From contig JABAQT010000030.1 in assembly GCA_019187195.1 (NCBI GenBank), forward strand, positions 95,677 to 159,676: DNA of 64,000 bases. Reading direction: 5' to 3'. Numbering within the stretch: position 1 is the stretch's first letter; each line of letters begins with the position of its first letter. Shown piece after piece: positions 9,084 through 18,165 of this stretch. A model generated the notes under the pieces. It saw nothing but the letters and a program-made list of their open reading frames with translations. It searched no databases and was not told the DNA's origin. Both the position numbers and the translations under genes were made by a program. The stretch comes from Bryobacteraceae bacterium. GTDB taxonomy: Bacteria; Acidobacteriota; Terriglobia; Bryobacterales; Bryobacteraceae.

Positions 9084-10729
9084 ACCAGAAAAAGCGCGTG
9101 GAGAGAGAGCCGGCCAAGCCGGTAACCATGGGCGTAATCGCCGAACCTTCCCAAATGTCCAATGCGCATGCCAAGGCGCTGGCCAAAGCTGTTTCGCTGC
9201 ACCTCGAGGGCAAGGCGAAAGAGGCGTTGAAGGAATTGGATAACGCCGTCAACAACGGCGCCGACTCTCCTGAAGTGCACTCCGCGCGCGGCCACCTGCA
9301 GTATGAACTGGAACTCTACGAAGACGCCGTGCAGAGCTACACACGGCTGCTCGCCCACGACTCGCGGCATCCCAACGGGAACTTCAATCTCGCGGTCTGC
9401 CTCGAGAAACTGGGGCGGTGGGAGCACGCCGCAAGCCAGTTCGAGAAGGCGCTCGATGCCGATCCGCAACGGCTCGAGGCATGGCTTGGCCTGGGCATCT
9501 GCCGCCTGCACAGCGAGAAGGCCGAGCAGGCTTTGGACGCCTTCGAGCGCTGTCTGGCCCGCGACGCCGATCACGAAACGGCGCGTTTTGGCAAGGCGGT
9601 CGCACTCCAGTATCTATGGCGCTTTGACGAAGCCGCGGAACTCTACCGCTCGATTCTCGAGAAGAACCCTGGCTCCGAGGAGTCCCTGGTCAACCTCATC
9701 ACCATCGGCATGGCTCGCAAGGACGAAAAGATGATCCGCGAGTACTCCGAGCGTCTGCTCACCATCCGGCCCTTCTCCCAGGCCGCGCTCGAGGGACTCG
9801 CCACCTGTGCTTTTTCCTCGAATGACTATGAAGCAGCCGCGCGCTGTTGCGCCAAGCTGGTCGAGTTCACCCCGAACCATTTTGAACGCTGGTTCAATCT
9901 CGGAGTCGCCTATCAGAAACTGAGCCGCCTCGATCAGGCCGCACAGGCCTACTCGGAAGCCGTCCGCGTGCGCCCCGACGCCAAGCAGGCCTTTGTCAAC
10001 CTGGGCATCGTGCGCCAGGAGATCGGGGATCTCAAGGGGGCCAAGGAAGCCTATGACCGCGCCCTGCAACTGGCGCCGGATATTCCCGAGATCCTCTACA
10101 ACCTCGGCTCTGTTCTGGAACAGCAGGGGCAGAAGGAAGAGGCGGAAAAGCTCTACACCCGCCTGCTGGTGAAAAACTCCGATTGGGAGGACGCCTGGTT
10201 CCGGCTGGGATACCTGCGCCTCACCCGGGGAGACTATCATGGCGGCGCGGAGGCCTTCGACGCCTGCCTGCGAAAGAAGAACAACTGGCCGGAGGCGCTG
10301 GTCAACCTCGGCCTGTCCTACTGGAAGATCGGCGATCGCGATTCGGCCCGCCGCTCCTATGAACAGGCTCTCGAATCGAACGCCGAATCCGTCGATGCCC
10401 TGCGCGGTCTGGCCGCCCTCGCCATCGAACGCAACGACTTTGAACAGGCTCTCGACTACCAGGCGCGCCTTATCGATCAGGGCGAGCGCAGTCCGGAACT
10501 CTTCTACAACACCGGCTTGTTGCTACAGAAATCCGGCCAGGTCGAGGATGCCATTCGCCTCTACAAGGAAGCGCTGACGGAACGCCCGAACTTCGCCGAG
10601 GCGCTGCTCAACCTGGGCCACGCTTTGAAATCGAAAGGACAGCAGGAAGAGGCCCGCACCTACTGGAAGCAGGCGCTCGATGCCAAGCCGGAACTGGCGC
10701 AGGGCTACTTCGAACCGGTCCACAACTGA
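9080..10729 (+). CDS. TPR-repeat protein
   Basis: A 549-residue protein made of about thirteen tetratricopeptide repeats from residue 30 to the end. Repeat cores of the W/Y-x-L-G-x(7)-A-x(7)-F/Y-x(3)-A/L-x(4)-P type are easy to read, for example HPNGNFNLAVCLEKLGRWEHA, PEILYNLGSVLEQQGQKEEA and FAEALLNLGHALKSKGQQEEA (fragments). There is no signal peptide or membrane segment, so a cytoplasmic scaffolding role is likely. The ATG overlaps the stop of the mosaic gene (ATGA). It converges on the CpaE-like gene with 4 bases between stops. TPR arrays bind protein partners; the neighbouring membrane mosaic protein is the obvious candidate. Confidence 0.88.
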   Translation: MNQKKRVEREPAKPVTMGVIAEPSQMSNAHAKALAKAVSLHLEGKAKEALKELDNAVNNGADSPEVHSARGHLQYELELYEDAVQSYTRLLAHDSRHPNGNFNLAVCLEKLGRWEHAASQFEKALDADPQRLEAWLGLGICRLHSEKAEQALDAFERCLARDADHETARFGKAVALQYLWRFDEAAELYRSILEKNPGSEESLVNLITIGMARKDEKMIREYSERLLTIRPFSQAALEGLATCAFSSNDYEAAARCCAKLVEFTPNHFERWFNLGVAYQKLSRLDQAAQAYSEAVRVRPDAKQAFVNLGIVRQEIGDLKGAKEAYDRALQLAPDIPEILYNLGSVLEQQGQKEEAEKLYTRLLVKNSDWEDAWFRLGYLRLTRGDYHGGAEAFDACLRKKNNWPEALVNLGLSYWKIGDRDSARRSYEQALESNAESVDALRGLAALAIERNDFEQALDYQARLIDQGERSPELFYNTGLLLQKSGQVEDAIRLYKEALTERPNFAEALLNLGHALKSKGQQEEARTYWKQALDAKPELAQGYFEPVHN

Positions 10730-10733
10730 CAAC

Positions 10734-11933
10734 TCAGGATTGCCAGTGAAGGGGAGCTTTCCCCATCATCCTGTCAAAGTACTGCAGCAGGCCTGCCTTT
10801 CTTTTGGCGGGCCTATGACCGGGCTGGAGTGATTCCGCAAGTTCCAGAAAGCGTTTGCCAAGCGGCCCGTCCTTGATGGCGGCCTGCCCCATATTCAGAG
10901 CCCGCTGCAGAGCGTCGTAGGAGTTCGGCACCGCCGCCGCCACTTCCATTCCGAGCAACTCTTCGATTTGGAACCGGTTTCTCGGAGAGGTGGACTCGAC
11001 GCGGTTCAGGATGATGCCGAGCCTTTCCTCGAGACCCATCTCCTTGAGCAGCGCGATCGCCCGCTCCGCCATGTGCAGCGACGCGATCTCGGGCGTAGTC
11101 ACCAGAAAGATGCGGTTCGAATTGCGCAGTGTTTCGGCCGACACGGGATCGGCCGCTCCGGGCAGGTCAATACAGACGGCCGTGTAGTGGCTCCGGGCAT
11201 GGCGGACCAGGGATTGCAGGCGCCAGGGAGCCGGAAGCCGATCGGGGTCCGGCCGTCCAGCGCGCAGAACATCCAGGTTCCCCGCCCTGCTGATCATCCG
11301 CGTCCAGATGGTGTCGTCTATCTGTCCGGCATGCTCGGCGGCGTCGCGAACGGAGAATCCCGCGTCGAGGTTCAGCAGAAAGTCCTGCGCGCCCGCGAAC
11401 AGATCGAAATCGAGCAGCGCCACCTTCGAACCGGGTAGGCGCGACAGCGCCACGGCGGTATTCAAACAGATAGTGGACGCCCCGGAACCGGGTTTAGCCG
11501 GCAGGAAACTGAAGACGCCGGCCTGCGACGAAGCGGCCGACGGCGGTTGTCCCAGAGCGCGTTGCAGGCGGGATAGGGCTTCGCGGGTTTCCTCGGGGCG
11601 AAAGGGGAACGGCAGGCACTCGCGCACCCCGGCGCGCATCATCGCCAGCACCGCTTGCGACTCGCAACAGCGCCCGATCGCCACCACCTGGGCGGCCGGG
11701 AACTCCTTGGCGGTGAGGGAGACTACGCCGAGAGCCGGCGCCAGCTCGGCAATATCGACAAAGACCACTTGCGGCGCGTTGCGGCTCAACAGATCGCGCA
11801 ACCCGGATTCCTGGGGGTATGGTCCGCTTTCGTGCGGAATCAGCCGGAAAGCGGGAATCCTCCCGAGCACGTTCTCGAGTTCGTTGCCAAGCGCCCGGTC
11901 GGGAGTGAGAATGACACCGGTAAGTGCGTTCAT
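10734..11933 (-). CDS. CpaE-like MinD/ParA-family ATPase with N-terminal receiver-like domain
   Basis: A 399-residue protein of CpaE type, a family that positions pilus or secretion machinery at the cell pole or mid-cell. Residues 1-125 form a receiver-like domain (VVFVDIAELAPALG). The ATPase domain begins near residue 140 with a deviant Walker A, AKPGSGASTICLN, in which Ala replaces the usual P-loop Lys, as in CpaE (KGGVGAST). A switch region follows (VALLDFDLFAGAQDFLLNL). I start at the ATG at 11931-11933 because AAAAGGAG sits 9 bases upstream; the ATG 9 bases earlier would abut the ribosome site. No Tad/Flp pilus genes occur in the window, so its cargo is unknown. The convergent mosaic and TPR genes may be functionally linked. 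Confidence 0.85.
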   Translation of the reverse strand: MNALTGVILTPDRALGNELENVLGRIPAFRLIPHESGPYPQESGLRDLLSRNAPQVVFVDIAELAPALGVVSLTAKEFPAAQVVAIGRCCESQAVLAMMRAGVRECLPFPFRPEETREALSRLQRALGQPPSAASSQAGVFSFLPAKPGSGASTICLNTAVALSRLPGSKVALLDFDLFAGAQDFLLNLDAGFSVRDAAEHAGQIDDTIWTRMISRAGNLDVLRAGRPDPDRLPAPWRLQSLVRHARSHYTAVCIDLPGAADPVSAETLRNSNRIFLVTTPEIASLHMAERAIALLKEMGLEERLGIILNRVESTSPRNRFQIEELLGMEVAAAVPNSYDALQRALNMGQAAIKDGPLGKRFLELAESLQPGHRPAKRKAGLLQYFDRMMGKAPLHWQS

Positions 11934-12074
11934 GACGGACATCTCCTTTTGGCAATTCCAGCTTGCGGGAACAGCGGGCGGGAGACAATGAGCCGCTGGT
12001 ACTTCCGGTTGGATACTGCTAAGGGCGAGTACGTAGCACAATAGATCCGGAACGAAAGTTCGGATTGCTTCTTA

Positions 12075-12812
12075 TCAAGCTCTCGCTACGTGCAGCGCTA
12101 CTGTCCCGAACGTCATCCGTTCGAACTCTACCTCCCGGAATCCGCACTCCCTCAGGATCAGCGCCAACTCTTCGGCATCAGGAAACTTGCGCACCGAATC
12201 CGGAAGGTACGAATAGGCCTTCCTGGACCCGGATATCCAGCCGCCGACCCTCGGCAGCACCCTCGATGAGTAGAAGCCGTACAACGCCGCGAAGACCCCG
12301 TTCACCGGTTGCGAGAATTCGAGAATCGCCGCCACGCCGCCGGGCTTCAGCACGCGCCGCATCTCCTCGAAGCCCTTTCTATAATTGGCGAAATTGCGGA
12401 CTCCGAACGCGGCGGTGAGCAGGTCGAGCGAACCGTCGCGCAACGGCAAACGGAGCGCGTCGCCTTCAAAAACCACCGATTGAAACCGCTTCGAGGCAAT
12501 CTTGTCCCGGGCGGCGATCAGCATCGGATGGCAGAAATCGCTCCCGATCAGCGTCCGCCCGGCGGTTTTCTCGAGTTCCACAAGCAGGTCGCCCGTGCCG
12601 CAGCAAAGGTCCATCACGAGAGAATCGCGGCGCTCCAGAATTCCCCTCAGCCGCCGCACGGCGCGACGGCGCCAGTACTTGTCGACGTGGAACGAGAGCA
12701 CATGGTTTAGCAAGTCGTAGCGGCCGGCCACGCCGGAAAACATTTCGCGTACCCAGCGGGCAGTCTGCTCCTCGCCCTGTACGCCGGCGGGAGTGGTCCC
12801 CAACTGGCTCAT
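12075..12812 (-). CDS. ubiE: Demethylmenaquinone/ubiquinone methyltransferase
   Basis: A 245-residue class I SAM-dependent methyltransferase of the UbiE/MenG family, which C-methylates demethylmenaquinone (or a ubiquinone precursor). Recognisable are FSGVAGRYDLLNHVLSF, the SAM-binding motif I VMDLCCGTGDLL, AFGVRNFANYRKGFEE and RVLKPGGVAAILEFSQP. The start ATG at 12810-12812 overlaps the aroB stop (ATGA); a longer frame extending upstream lies inside aroB and is rejected. In an acidobacterium the product is most likely menaquinone, so menG is an equally apt name. Coupling to aroB links quinone synthesis to the chorismate route. Confidence 0.93.
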   Translation of the reverse strand: MSQLGTTPAGVQGEEQTARWVREMFSGVAGRYDLLNHVLSFHVDKYWRRRAVRRLRGILERRDSLVMDLCCGTGDLLVELEKTAGRTLIGSDFCHPMLIAARDKIASKRFQSVVFEGDALRLPLRDGSLDLLTAAFGVRNFANYRKGFEEMRRVLKPGGVAAILEFSQPVNGVFAALYGFYSSRVLPRVGGWISGSRKAYSYLPDSVRKFPDAEELALILRECGFREVEFERMTFGTVALHVARA

Positions 12813-13888
12813 GCGAGCGCCGCCTCGGTCGCCTCGATCACTCGAGCCTCGGGAATTCCGGAGAGGATCTTCACCGTCCCGATCGAGTCCGGCAACACGA
12901 AATGCACCTTGCCCTGAATGGTCTTCTTGTCGGCTCCCAGACGCGCCACAAGACTCGAGGCGGTAATCCCGTCCAGCGGCGGAATAGGCCCGTACCGGCG
13001 TACGCACTCGAGGACGCGCGCGCTGTCGGCTTCGGACAGAATGCCGTGCATCCGCGCCAGGTGTGTGGCCGCATTCATGCCGAAGGCCACCGCCTCGCCG
13101 TGCAGAAACCTCGAGTAGGCCGTCTCCGCTTCGAGCGCGTGTCCGATGGTGTGGCCGAAGTTCAGGATCCGCCTCAGCCCCCCTTCCTTCTCATCCGCCG
13201 AAACCACCTCCGCCTTGATGCTGACGCTTTCGCTGATCAGTTCGTCCACCACCTCGGGAACCAGAGAGCACACATCCTTCTGCCGGTCCATCATCAGGTC
13301 GAACAAACGCCGGCTGCGGATCACGCCGCACTTGATCACTTCGTACAACCCGGCGCGGTACTCCCGTTCCGGAAGCGTAACCAGCGCCTCGGGGTCGATG
13401 AGCACCGCCAGCGGCTGGTGGAAGGCGCCCAGCAGGTTCTTACCACTCACCAGATTCACCCCGGCCTTGCCGCCGACGGCCGCGTCCACCTGCGCCACCA
13501 GCGTTGTGGGCGCCTGCAAGACAGGGATGCCGCGCATGAACGCCGCCGCAAGGAATCCGCCCACGTCGTTCACGATGCCGCCTCCGAACGCCACTACGAC
13601 GCTCGAACGGTCCGCCCCGCCCTCGACCATCTGTTCGGCCAGCGACTCGACCTCGGCGATCCGCTTGTGATCCTCCCCACCCGGGAAAAACAAAACCTTC
13701 CGTAACCGCTTCCCCAGCGCTTTCCCGATCTTGTCCCCGTGCAGGTCCCACACCTCGCGCTCCGTCACCACGAACAGCGAGCCTGCCTGGGGAGGAATAA
13801 ATTCACCAGCGCGGGCGAGAATTCCACGCTCGACAATGGCATCGTAGGTCCGTGGCGGGGTCTCAACTCGAAAGGCGGGCATATTCAC
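12809..13888 (-). CDS. aroB: 3-dehydroquinate synthase
   Basis: A 359-residue AroB, the second shikimate-pathway enzyme (DAHP to 3-dehydroquinate, NAD- and metal-dependent). Family signatures are FFPGGEDHKRI, VVVAFGGGIVNDVGGF, the glycine-rich AAAFMRGIPVLQAPTTL, and the metal-binding His residues in FGHTIGHALE and LHGEAVAFGM. Length is normal. Possible starts are GTG at 13888 or ATG at 13882; neither has a strong ribosome site. The first codon lies only a few bases from the opposing nadB start, so the promoters of the two genes must lie within each other's coding sequence or the mRNAs are leaderless. Confidence 0.96.
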   Translation of the reverse strand: MNMPAFRVETPPRTYDAIVERGILARAGEFIPPQAGSLFVVTEREVWDLHGDKIGKALGKRLRKVLFFPGGEDHKRIAEVESLAEQMVEGGADRSSVVVAFGGGIVNDVGGFLAAAFMRGIPVLQAPTTLVAQVDAAVGGKAGVNLVSGKNLLGAFHQPLAVLIDPEALVTLPEREYRAGLYEVIKCGVIRSRRLFDLMMDRQKDVCSLVPEVVDELISESVSIKAEVVSADEKEGGLRRILNFGHTIGHALEAETAYSRFLHGEAVAFGMNAATHLARMHGILSEADSARVLECVRRYGPIPPLDGITASSLVARLGADKKTIQGKVHFVLPDSIGTVKILSGIPEARVIEATEAALA

Positions 13889-13890
13889 CG

Positions 13891-15468
13891 TTGTACCATG
13901 AAGGAATCACACAACCGCCCGAAACACTCACTACTGACTTCCTGGTCGTCGGCGCCGGCGTTGCCGGATTGCGCGCGGCCATCTCTCTTGCCGGAGCCGG
14001 CCAGGTGCTGGTGCTCGCCAAGGACTCGATCCGCGAATCCTCCTCGCAATATGCGCAAGGCGGCATCGCGGTCGCCCTCAGCGACGATGACCAGATCGAA
14101 CTCCACGAACAGGATACGCTCGTCGCGGGCGACGGACTCTGCGACCGTGATGCGGTCCACGTGCTGGTCGAGGAAGGTCCGGCCGCCATCGAACAGTTGA
14201 TCGCCTGGGGAACGGAGTTCGACCGGGAGGGGGCCAAGCTGCTCTTTGCCCGCGAAGGAGCCCACAGCCGCTCGCGCGTTCTCCACGCCCACGGCGACTC
14301 CACCGGGCAGGAGATGGTTCGCAGCCTCTACCGCCACGCCGTGACGCTGCCCCGAATCCGGTTTGAAAGCTTCGCCGCCGTAACCGACCTGTTGATGGAG
14401 GATGGCGAAACCGCCGGCGCGCTCGCCTTCGATGGCGAACGCCAGCGCCATGTCTCGATTCGTGCCCGCGCCGTGCTGCTCGCTACCGGCGGCCTCGGAC
14501 GTGTTTACAAGGAGACGACCAACCCTGATGTGGCCACCGGCGATGGAGTCGCTGTCGCTTATCGCGCGGGAGCCGAAATCAGCGACCTCGAATTTGTCCA
14601 GTTCCACCCAACCGCGCTCCACCTCGAGGGCGCTCCGCGCTTTCTGCTCTCCGAAGCCTTGCGCGGCGAAGGAGCCTATCTGCGGAACGCCGCCGGTGAA
14701 CGGTTCATGACCGGCAAGCACCCGATGGCCGAACTAGCCCCCCGTGACGTGGTGTCGCGCCACATTGTTCAGGAGTTGCGGCGCAGCGGCGAACCGCACG
14801 TGTTCCTCGATCTCACGCACCTCACCGGCATCCCGCAACGTTTCCCCCGTATCTATCAGACCTGCCTGCACTACGGAATCGACCTCACCAGACAACCCGC
14901 TCCCGTCCATCCCGCCGCGCACTATGCCATGGGCGGCGTCCGTACGGACCTTACCGGGCATACTTCGATTCCGCGCCTCTATGCCGCCGGAGAGGTGGCT
15001 TGCACGGGAGTCCACGGAGCAAACCGGCTCGCCAGCAATTCCCTGCTCGAAGGCATCGTCTTTGGAGCGCGAGCCGCCGAGGCGATGAAGGAGTGGCCCG
15101 CGCGCCCGGTTTTCGTGCAGCCCGATTCGCCGGAAATCTCCTTCCCCCAGATCCGCGAGTGGGAACTCCGGGAACTGGCATGGCGGGACATCGGACTGGT
15201 CCGCGACGCCGAAGGCCTTGAACGCGCTATCGGGCGGATCGAGGCGGTCCCCTTCCTGCCGCTTCCGCGCACGGACCGCCAGGATTACGAATTACGCAAC
15301 ATCCATGCGGTGGCGCTGCTGATCGCGCGCTGCGCGCTCGCCCGCAGGGAAAGCCGCGGAGGCCACTACCGTTCCGATTTCCCCGAAAAACGGCCCGAAT
15401 TCGAAAAGCACTCCACGGTTCGCGCCGGCTCGGATGTCGGCCTGCGCGCCAGGAGCAACGGCGCCTGA
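13891..15468 (+). CDS. nadB: L-aspartate oxidase
   Basis: L-aspartate oxidase makes iminoaspartate for quinolinate and NAD synthesis. The FAD dinucleotide-binding motif is FLVVGAGVAGLRAAISLA. Also visible are SSQYAQGGIAVAL, the active-site region HSRSRVLHAHGDSTG, LLATGGLGRVYKETTNP, EFVQFHPTAL and HYAMGGVRTDLTGHT, all typical of NadB as opposed to SdhA/FrdA. The C-terminus ends with the RRESRGGHYRSDFP motif. The start is uncertain: the only in-frame candidates near the FAD motif are TTG at 13891 (used here) and GTG at 13852, and the latter would run into aroB. The stop lies 3 bases from the convergent tssA stop. nadA and nadC are not in the window. Confidence 0.93.
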   Translation: MYHEGITQPPETLTTDFLVVGAGVAGLRAAISLAGAGQVLVLAKDSIRESSSQYAQGGIAVALSDDDQIELHEQDTLVAGDGLCDRDAVHVLVEEGPAAIEQLIAWGTEFDREGAKLLFAREGAHSRSRVLHAHGDSTGQEMVRSLYRHAVTLPRIRFESFAAVTDLLMEDGETAGALAFDGERQRHVSIRARAVLLATGGLGRVYKETTNPDVATGDGVAVAYRAGAEISDLEFVQFHPTALHLEGAPRFLLSEALRGEGAYLRNAAGERFMTGKHPMAELAPRDVVSRHIVQELRRSGEPHVFLDLTHLTGIPQRFPRIYQTCLHYGIDLTRQPAPVHPAAHYAMGGVRTDLTGHTSIPRLYAAGEVACTGVHGANRLASNSLLEGIVFGARAAEAMKEWPARPVFVQPDSPEISFPQIREWELRELAWRDIGLVRDAEGLERAIGRIEAVPFLPLPRTDRQDYELRNIHAVALLIARCALARRESRGGHYRSDFPEKRPEFEKHSTVRAGSDVGLRARSNGA

Positions 15469-15471
15469 TCG

Positions 15472-16620
15472 TTACACGCTCTCGCCGGTATCGGGATTCA
15501 ACCCCAGGGTCTCGCGCACGGCGCCAAGCACCGCCTGGTCTTTCACCACTTCCATCAGCCACTGATCGAGTGACAGATTTCCCCAGTGGATCGCGCGGTC
15601 AATCAGAAAAGCGATCGGGCTGTGTGGTTCGGCCTTGCGGAAATACGCCGCCACTGCCTGCAGCCGCCGCATCGCGTCGGCCCGGTCCACCGGTTCAAGC
15701 GGTATCCCCTCTCCCGTGAAAGCGGCTTTCCTCGCCACCCCCACATCCTCCCCTTCCGCCTCCCCGGTCTGCTCTTCCTCCACTTCATCCGACTTGCGCA
15801 GCTTGCCGTGAATCTTCTCGATGTCACGCACCATCCGCTCGATGCCCTCGAGCGCGCCGCGGACGCCGGAGAGAATCGGCAACTGCTCCGTATCCTGGTA
15901 GCGCTGCTCGATCAACTCATTGAGCAGCCGCAACTCCTCGTGGCACTCGTCCAGATCCTCCACGTACTTCTGATAAAAACTCACTGGTGTCAGACTCACC
16001 GCCCGCGCGAACAGCTCCCCCGTCGGCTGGCCCTCGGAAACCGCCTGGTCGTAGGCCTCCTGCTGCTTGCCCTTCAGGTTGTCCACATAGTTCGCCTGGT
16101 CCCAATCCACCTGCGAGTAGACATTTCCGCCGCCTTGCGGCTTCGTGGATGGAATCGAGCGCACGGGCATCACCATCAGCCGGTCGATCTGTCCCAACGC
16201 GGCCGCGCGCACCTCGATCGGATTATCGTCCTCGTACTCGTCTTCTTCCCCTTCGGGAGCGGTCAGAGCAGGGTAGAAATGATCCCAGTACCGCTCCTGT
16301 ATCTCGCGTATCAGCCTGAGTCCGTCCCGCAATCCGGGAAACCCCTTCTGCACCACCTTCGATTCCATCAGGTGGCCCGCCACGCGAATATCCTTGCTCT
16401 TGTTCGTCAGCGTGTCGATGGCGACTTTGTCCAATTTGTTCCAGTTCGCCGTCTTTGCTTCGGCGGGAGCCCATTCGCCCAGGTTCCCCACGTCCTCCGA
16501 GCGGCGGTATTCGCGCAGGTCGGCAAGAATCGTGGTGGCAAACAGGCTCTGGCCCGCGGGATTATCGCCTGCTATCGGCGCGAGCAGTGCTTCCAGGTCG
16601 AGTACCGGATCGGAGGGCAT
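15472..16620 (-). CDS. tssA: TssA (ImpA-family) type VI secretion protein, isolated
   Basis: A 382-residue protein whose first 130 residues form an ImpA N-terminal domain: LEALLAPIAGDNPAGQSL, then DIRVAGHLMESKVVQKG, FPGLRDGLRLI and YWDHFYPAL. TssA proteins cap or prime the growing T6SS sheath. The C-terminal half contains an acidic linker (VEEEQTGEAEGEDVG) and a segment beginning PVDRADAMRRLQAVAAYFRKAEP, followed by SPIAFLIDRAIHWG, a common C-terminal ending of short TssA proteins. No other T6SS gene occurs in the 64 kb. It is last in a minus-strand run after a metallo-beta-lactamase protein and a sulfatase (48-base gap), genes with no known T6SS link. The rest of the apparatus may be elsewhere. 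Confidence 0.88.
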   Translation of the reverse strand: MPSDPVLDLEALLAPIAGDNPAGQSLFATTILADLREYRRSEDVGNLGEWAPAEAKTANWNKLDKVAIDTLTNKSKDIRVAGHLMESKVVQKGFPGLRDGLRLIREIQERYWDHFYPALTAPEGEEDEYEDDNPIEVRAAALGQIDRLMVMPVRSIPSTKPQGGGNVYSQVDWDQANYVDNLKGKQQEAYDQAVSEGQPTGELFARAVSLTPVSFYQKYVEDLDECHEELRLLNELIEQRYQDTEQLPILSGVRGALEGIERMVRDIEKIHGKLRKSDEVEEEQTGEAEGEDVGVARKAAFTGEGIPLEPVDRADAMRRLQAVAAYFRKAEPHSPIAFLIDRAIHWGNLSLDQWLMEVVKDQAVLGAVRETLGLNPDTGESV

Positions 16621-16668
16621 GAGATTGAGTGTACGCCAAGACTGACAGGCTGCGCAGATGCGGAGACT

Positions 16669-18135
16669 TCAGGAATTGTCGCGGTAATAGCGCTTGAGAC
16701 GGCCCAGTTCCTTCTTCAGGGAATCGCGGACGGCGGCATAGGGAGCCTCGGAATAGACATTCCGCAACTCGTCCGGATCCTTCTCGAGGTCGAACAACTC
16801 CCAATAGTCCCCCTCGCTGTAATAGTGGATCAGTTTGTAGCGCCCGTCGCGCACTCCACGGTGCGGCCCTACGCGGTGCGGGGTGAAATACTGGAACGTG
16901 GGGTCGCTCATCGCCTCCTTTCCCTTCCCGTGCAGAACCCACGAGTTTTCGTAATAGGTGTAGTACATCGACGCGCGCCAATCTTCCGGTGCTTTTCCCT
17001 CGAGCAGCGGGCGCAGGCTTCGTCCCTGCATCGTGCCGGGAGTCTTCACCCCCGCCAGATCGAGTATGGTCGGCGCGTAGTCCACATTCAACGCGAAATG
17101 ATTCTCCACGCGCCCGCCGCCGAACAAAGCCGGATAGCGGATCAGCAACGGCAGGCGCAGCGACGGCTCATACATGAACCGCTTGTCGTACCATCCATGT
17201 TCTCCGAGAAAAAAGCCGTTATCCGAGGTGTAGATGACCAGCGTGTTCGCGGTCTGCCCTGTCTTGTCAAGATGGCCGAGAATGCGGCCCAGGTTCTCGT
17301 CCACGCCGTAGGCGGCGCGGTGGTAGTCCTTCACGAACCGCTGGTAGATCCAGTTCTTCTTCTCTTTCGGGGAAAGTCCCCGCGGGAGGTCCTTGTAGTC
17401 GCCTTCCAGACTCTGGTCAAATTTCATGTCCGCCGCCTCCGCGGCCACGCGGCGCGTCAGGTAGCGGTCATCGTATGTGGAAGGATGCGGCAGTTCGATG
17501 TCATCGAGCAGTTTGCGGTGCCGGGGCGCGGGTTGAAACGGACGGTGCGGCGCCTTGTGCTGATAGACAAGGCACCAGGGGCTGGTCTTGTCCTGCTCTC
17601 CCAGGAAGCGCAGCGCGATGTCGGTGGTAAGGTCCGTCGTGTATCCCGTGAATTGCTTCTTCACGCCGTTTTCAAGGAAGATCGGATCGAAGTAGACGCC
17701 TTGCCCGGGAAGAATGCACGAATAGTCGAACCCCACCGGATCGTGACTCAAGTGCCACTTGCCGATCATCGCCGTCCGGTAACCCGCCTTGCGGAGGAGT
17801 TCCGGATACGTGGGCAGGCTCCTGTCGATCCTCTCGATGGCGCCCGCGCTCTCCGAGTTTCCCCTGATCCCGTTGATATGCGAATACGTGCCCGTCAGCA
17901 CGGAGGCGCGGCTTGGCGCGCACAGCGAATTTGTGCAGAACGCGTTATCGAACCGGCATCCTTCCCCGGCAAGCCGGTCAAAGTTTGGCGTCTTCAGAAT
18001 CCGGTTGCCATAGCAGCTCATGGCGCGCGGAACATGGTCGTCGGTCATCATGAACAGTATGTTGGGGCGCCTGTTCCGCGCCAGAAGCGCTGGAGCCGCC
18101 ACCCCCGCCAGTTGCCGCCGGGTCATTTGTTGCAT
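16669..18135 (-). CDS. Secreted type I sulfatase
   Basis: A 488-residue arylsulfatase-family enzyme that hydrolyses sulfate esters. The N-terminus MTRRQLAGVAAPALLA suggests Tat export. The metal-binding start RPNILFMMTDDH is followed by the active-site signature CAPSR at residues 72-76; Cys72 would be converted to formylglycine. Further family motifs are GYRTAMIGKWHL, VIYTSDNGFFLGEHG and DYAPTILDLAGV. The length is typical for bacterial sulfatases of the choline-sulfatase/heparan-sulfatase type, and the substrate cannot be told from sequence. It follows the metallo-beta-lactamase gene by 30 bases on the same strand. No formylglycine-generating enzyme is in the window. Confidence 0.93.
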   Translation of the reverse strand: MQQMTRRQLAGVAAPALLARNRRPNILFMMTDDHVPRAMSCYGNRILKTPNFDRLAGEGCRFDNAFCTNSLCAPSRASVLTGTYSHINGIRGNSESAGAIERIDRSLPTYPELLRKAGYRTAMIGKWHLSHDPVGFDYSCILPGQGVYFDPIFLENGVKKQFTGYTTDLTTDIALRFLGEQDKTSPWCLVYQHKAPHRPFQPAPRHRKLLDDIELPHPSTYDDRYLTRRVAAEAADMKFDQSLEGDYKDLPRGLSPKEKKNWIYQRFVKDYHRAAYGVDENLGRILGHLDKTGQTANTLVIYTSDNGFFLGEHGWYDKRFMYEPSLRLPLLIRYPALFGGGRVENHFALNVDYAPTILDLAGVKTPGTMQGRSLRPLLEGKAPEDWRASMYYTYYENSWVLHGKGKEAMSDPTFQYFTPHRVGPHRGVRDGRYKLIHYYSEGDYWELFDLEKDPDELRNVYSEAPYAAVRDSLKKELGRLKRYYRDNS

Positions 18136-18165
18136 ATTCTCATCCGGTTCAGGAAGCGGATCCGG

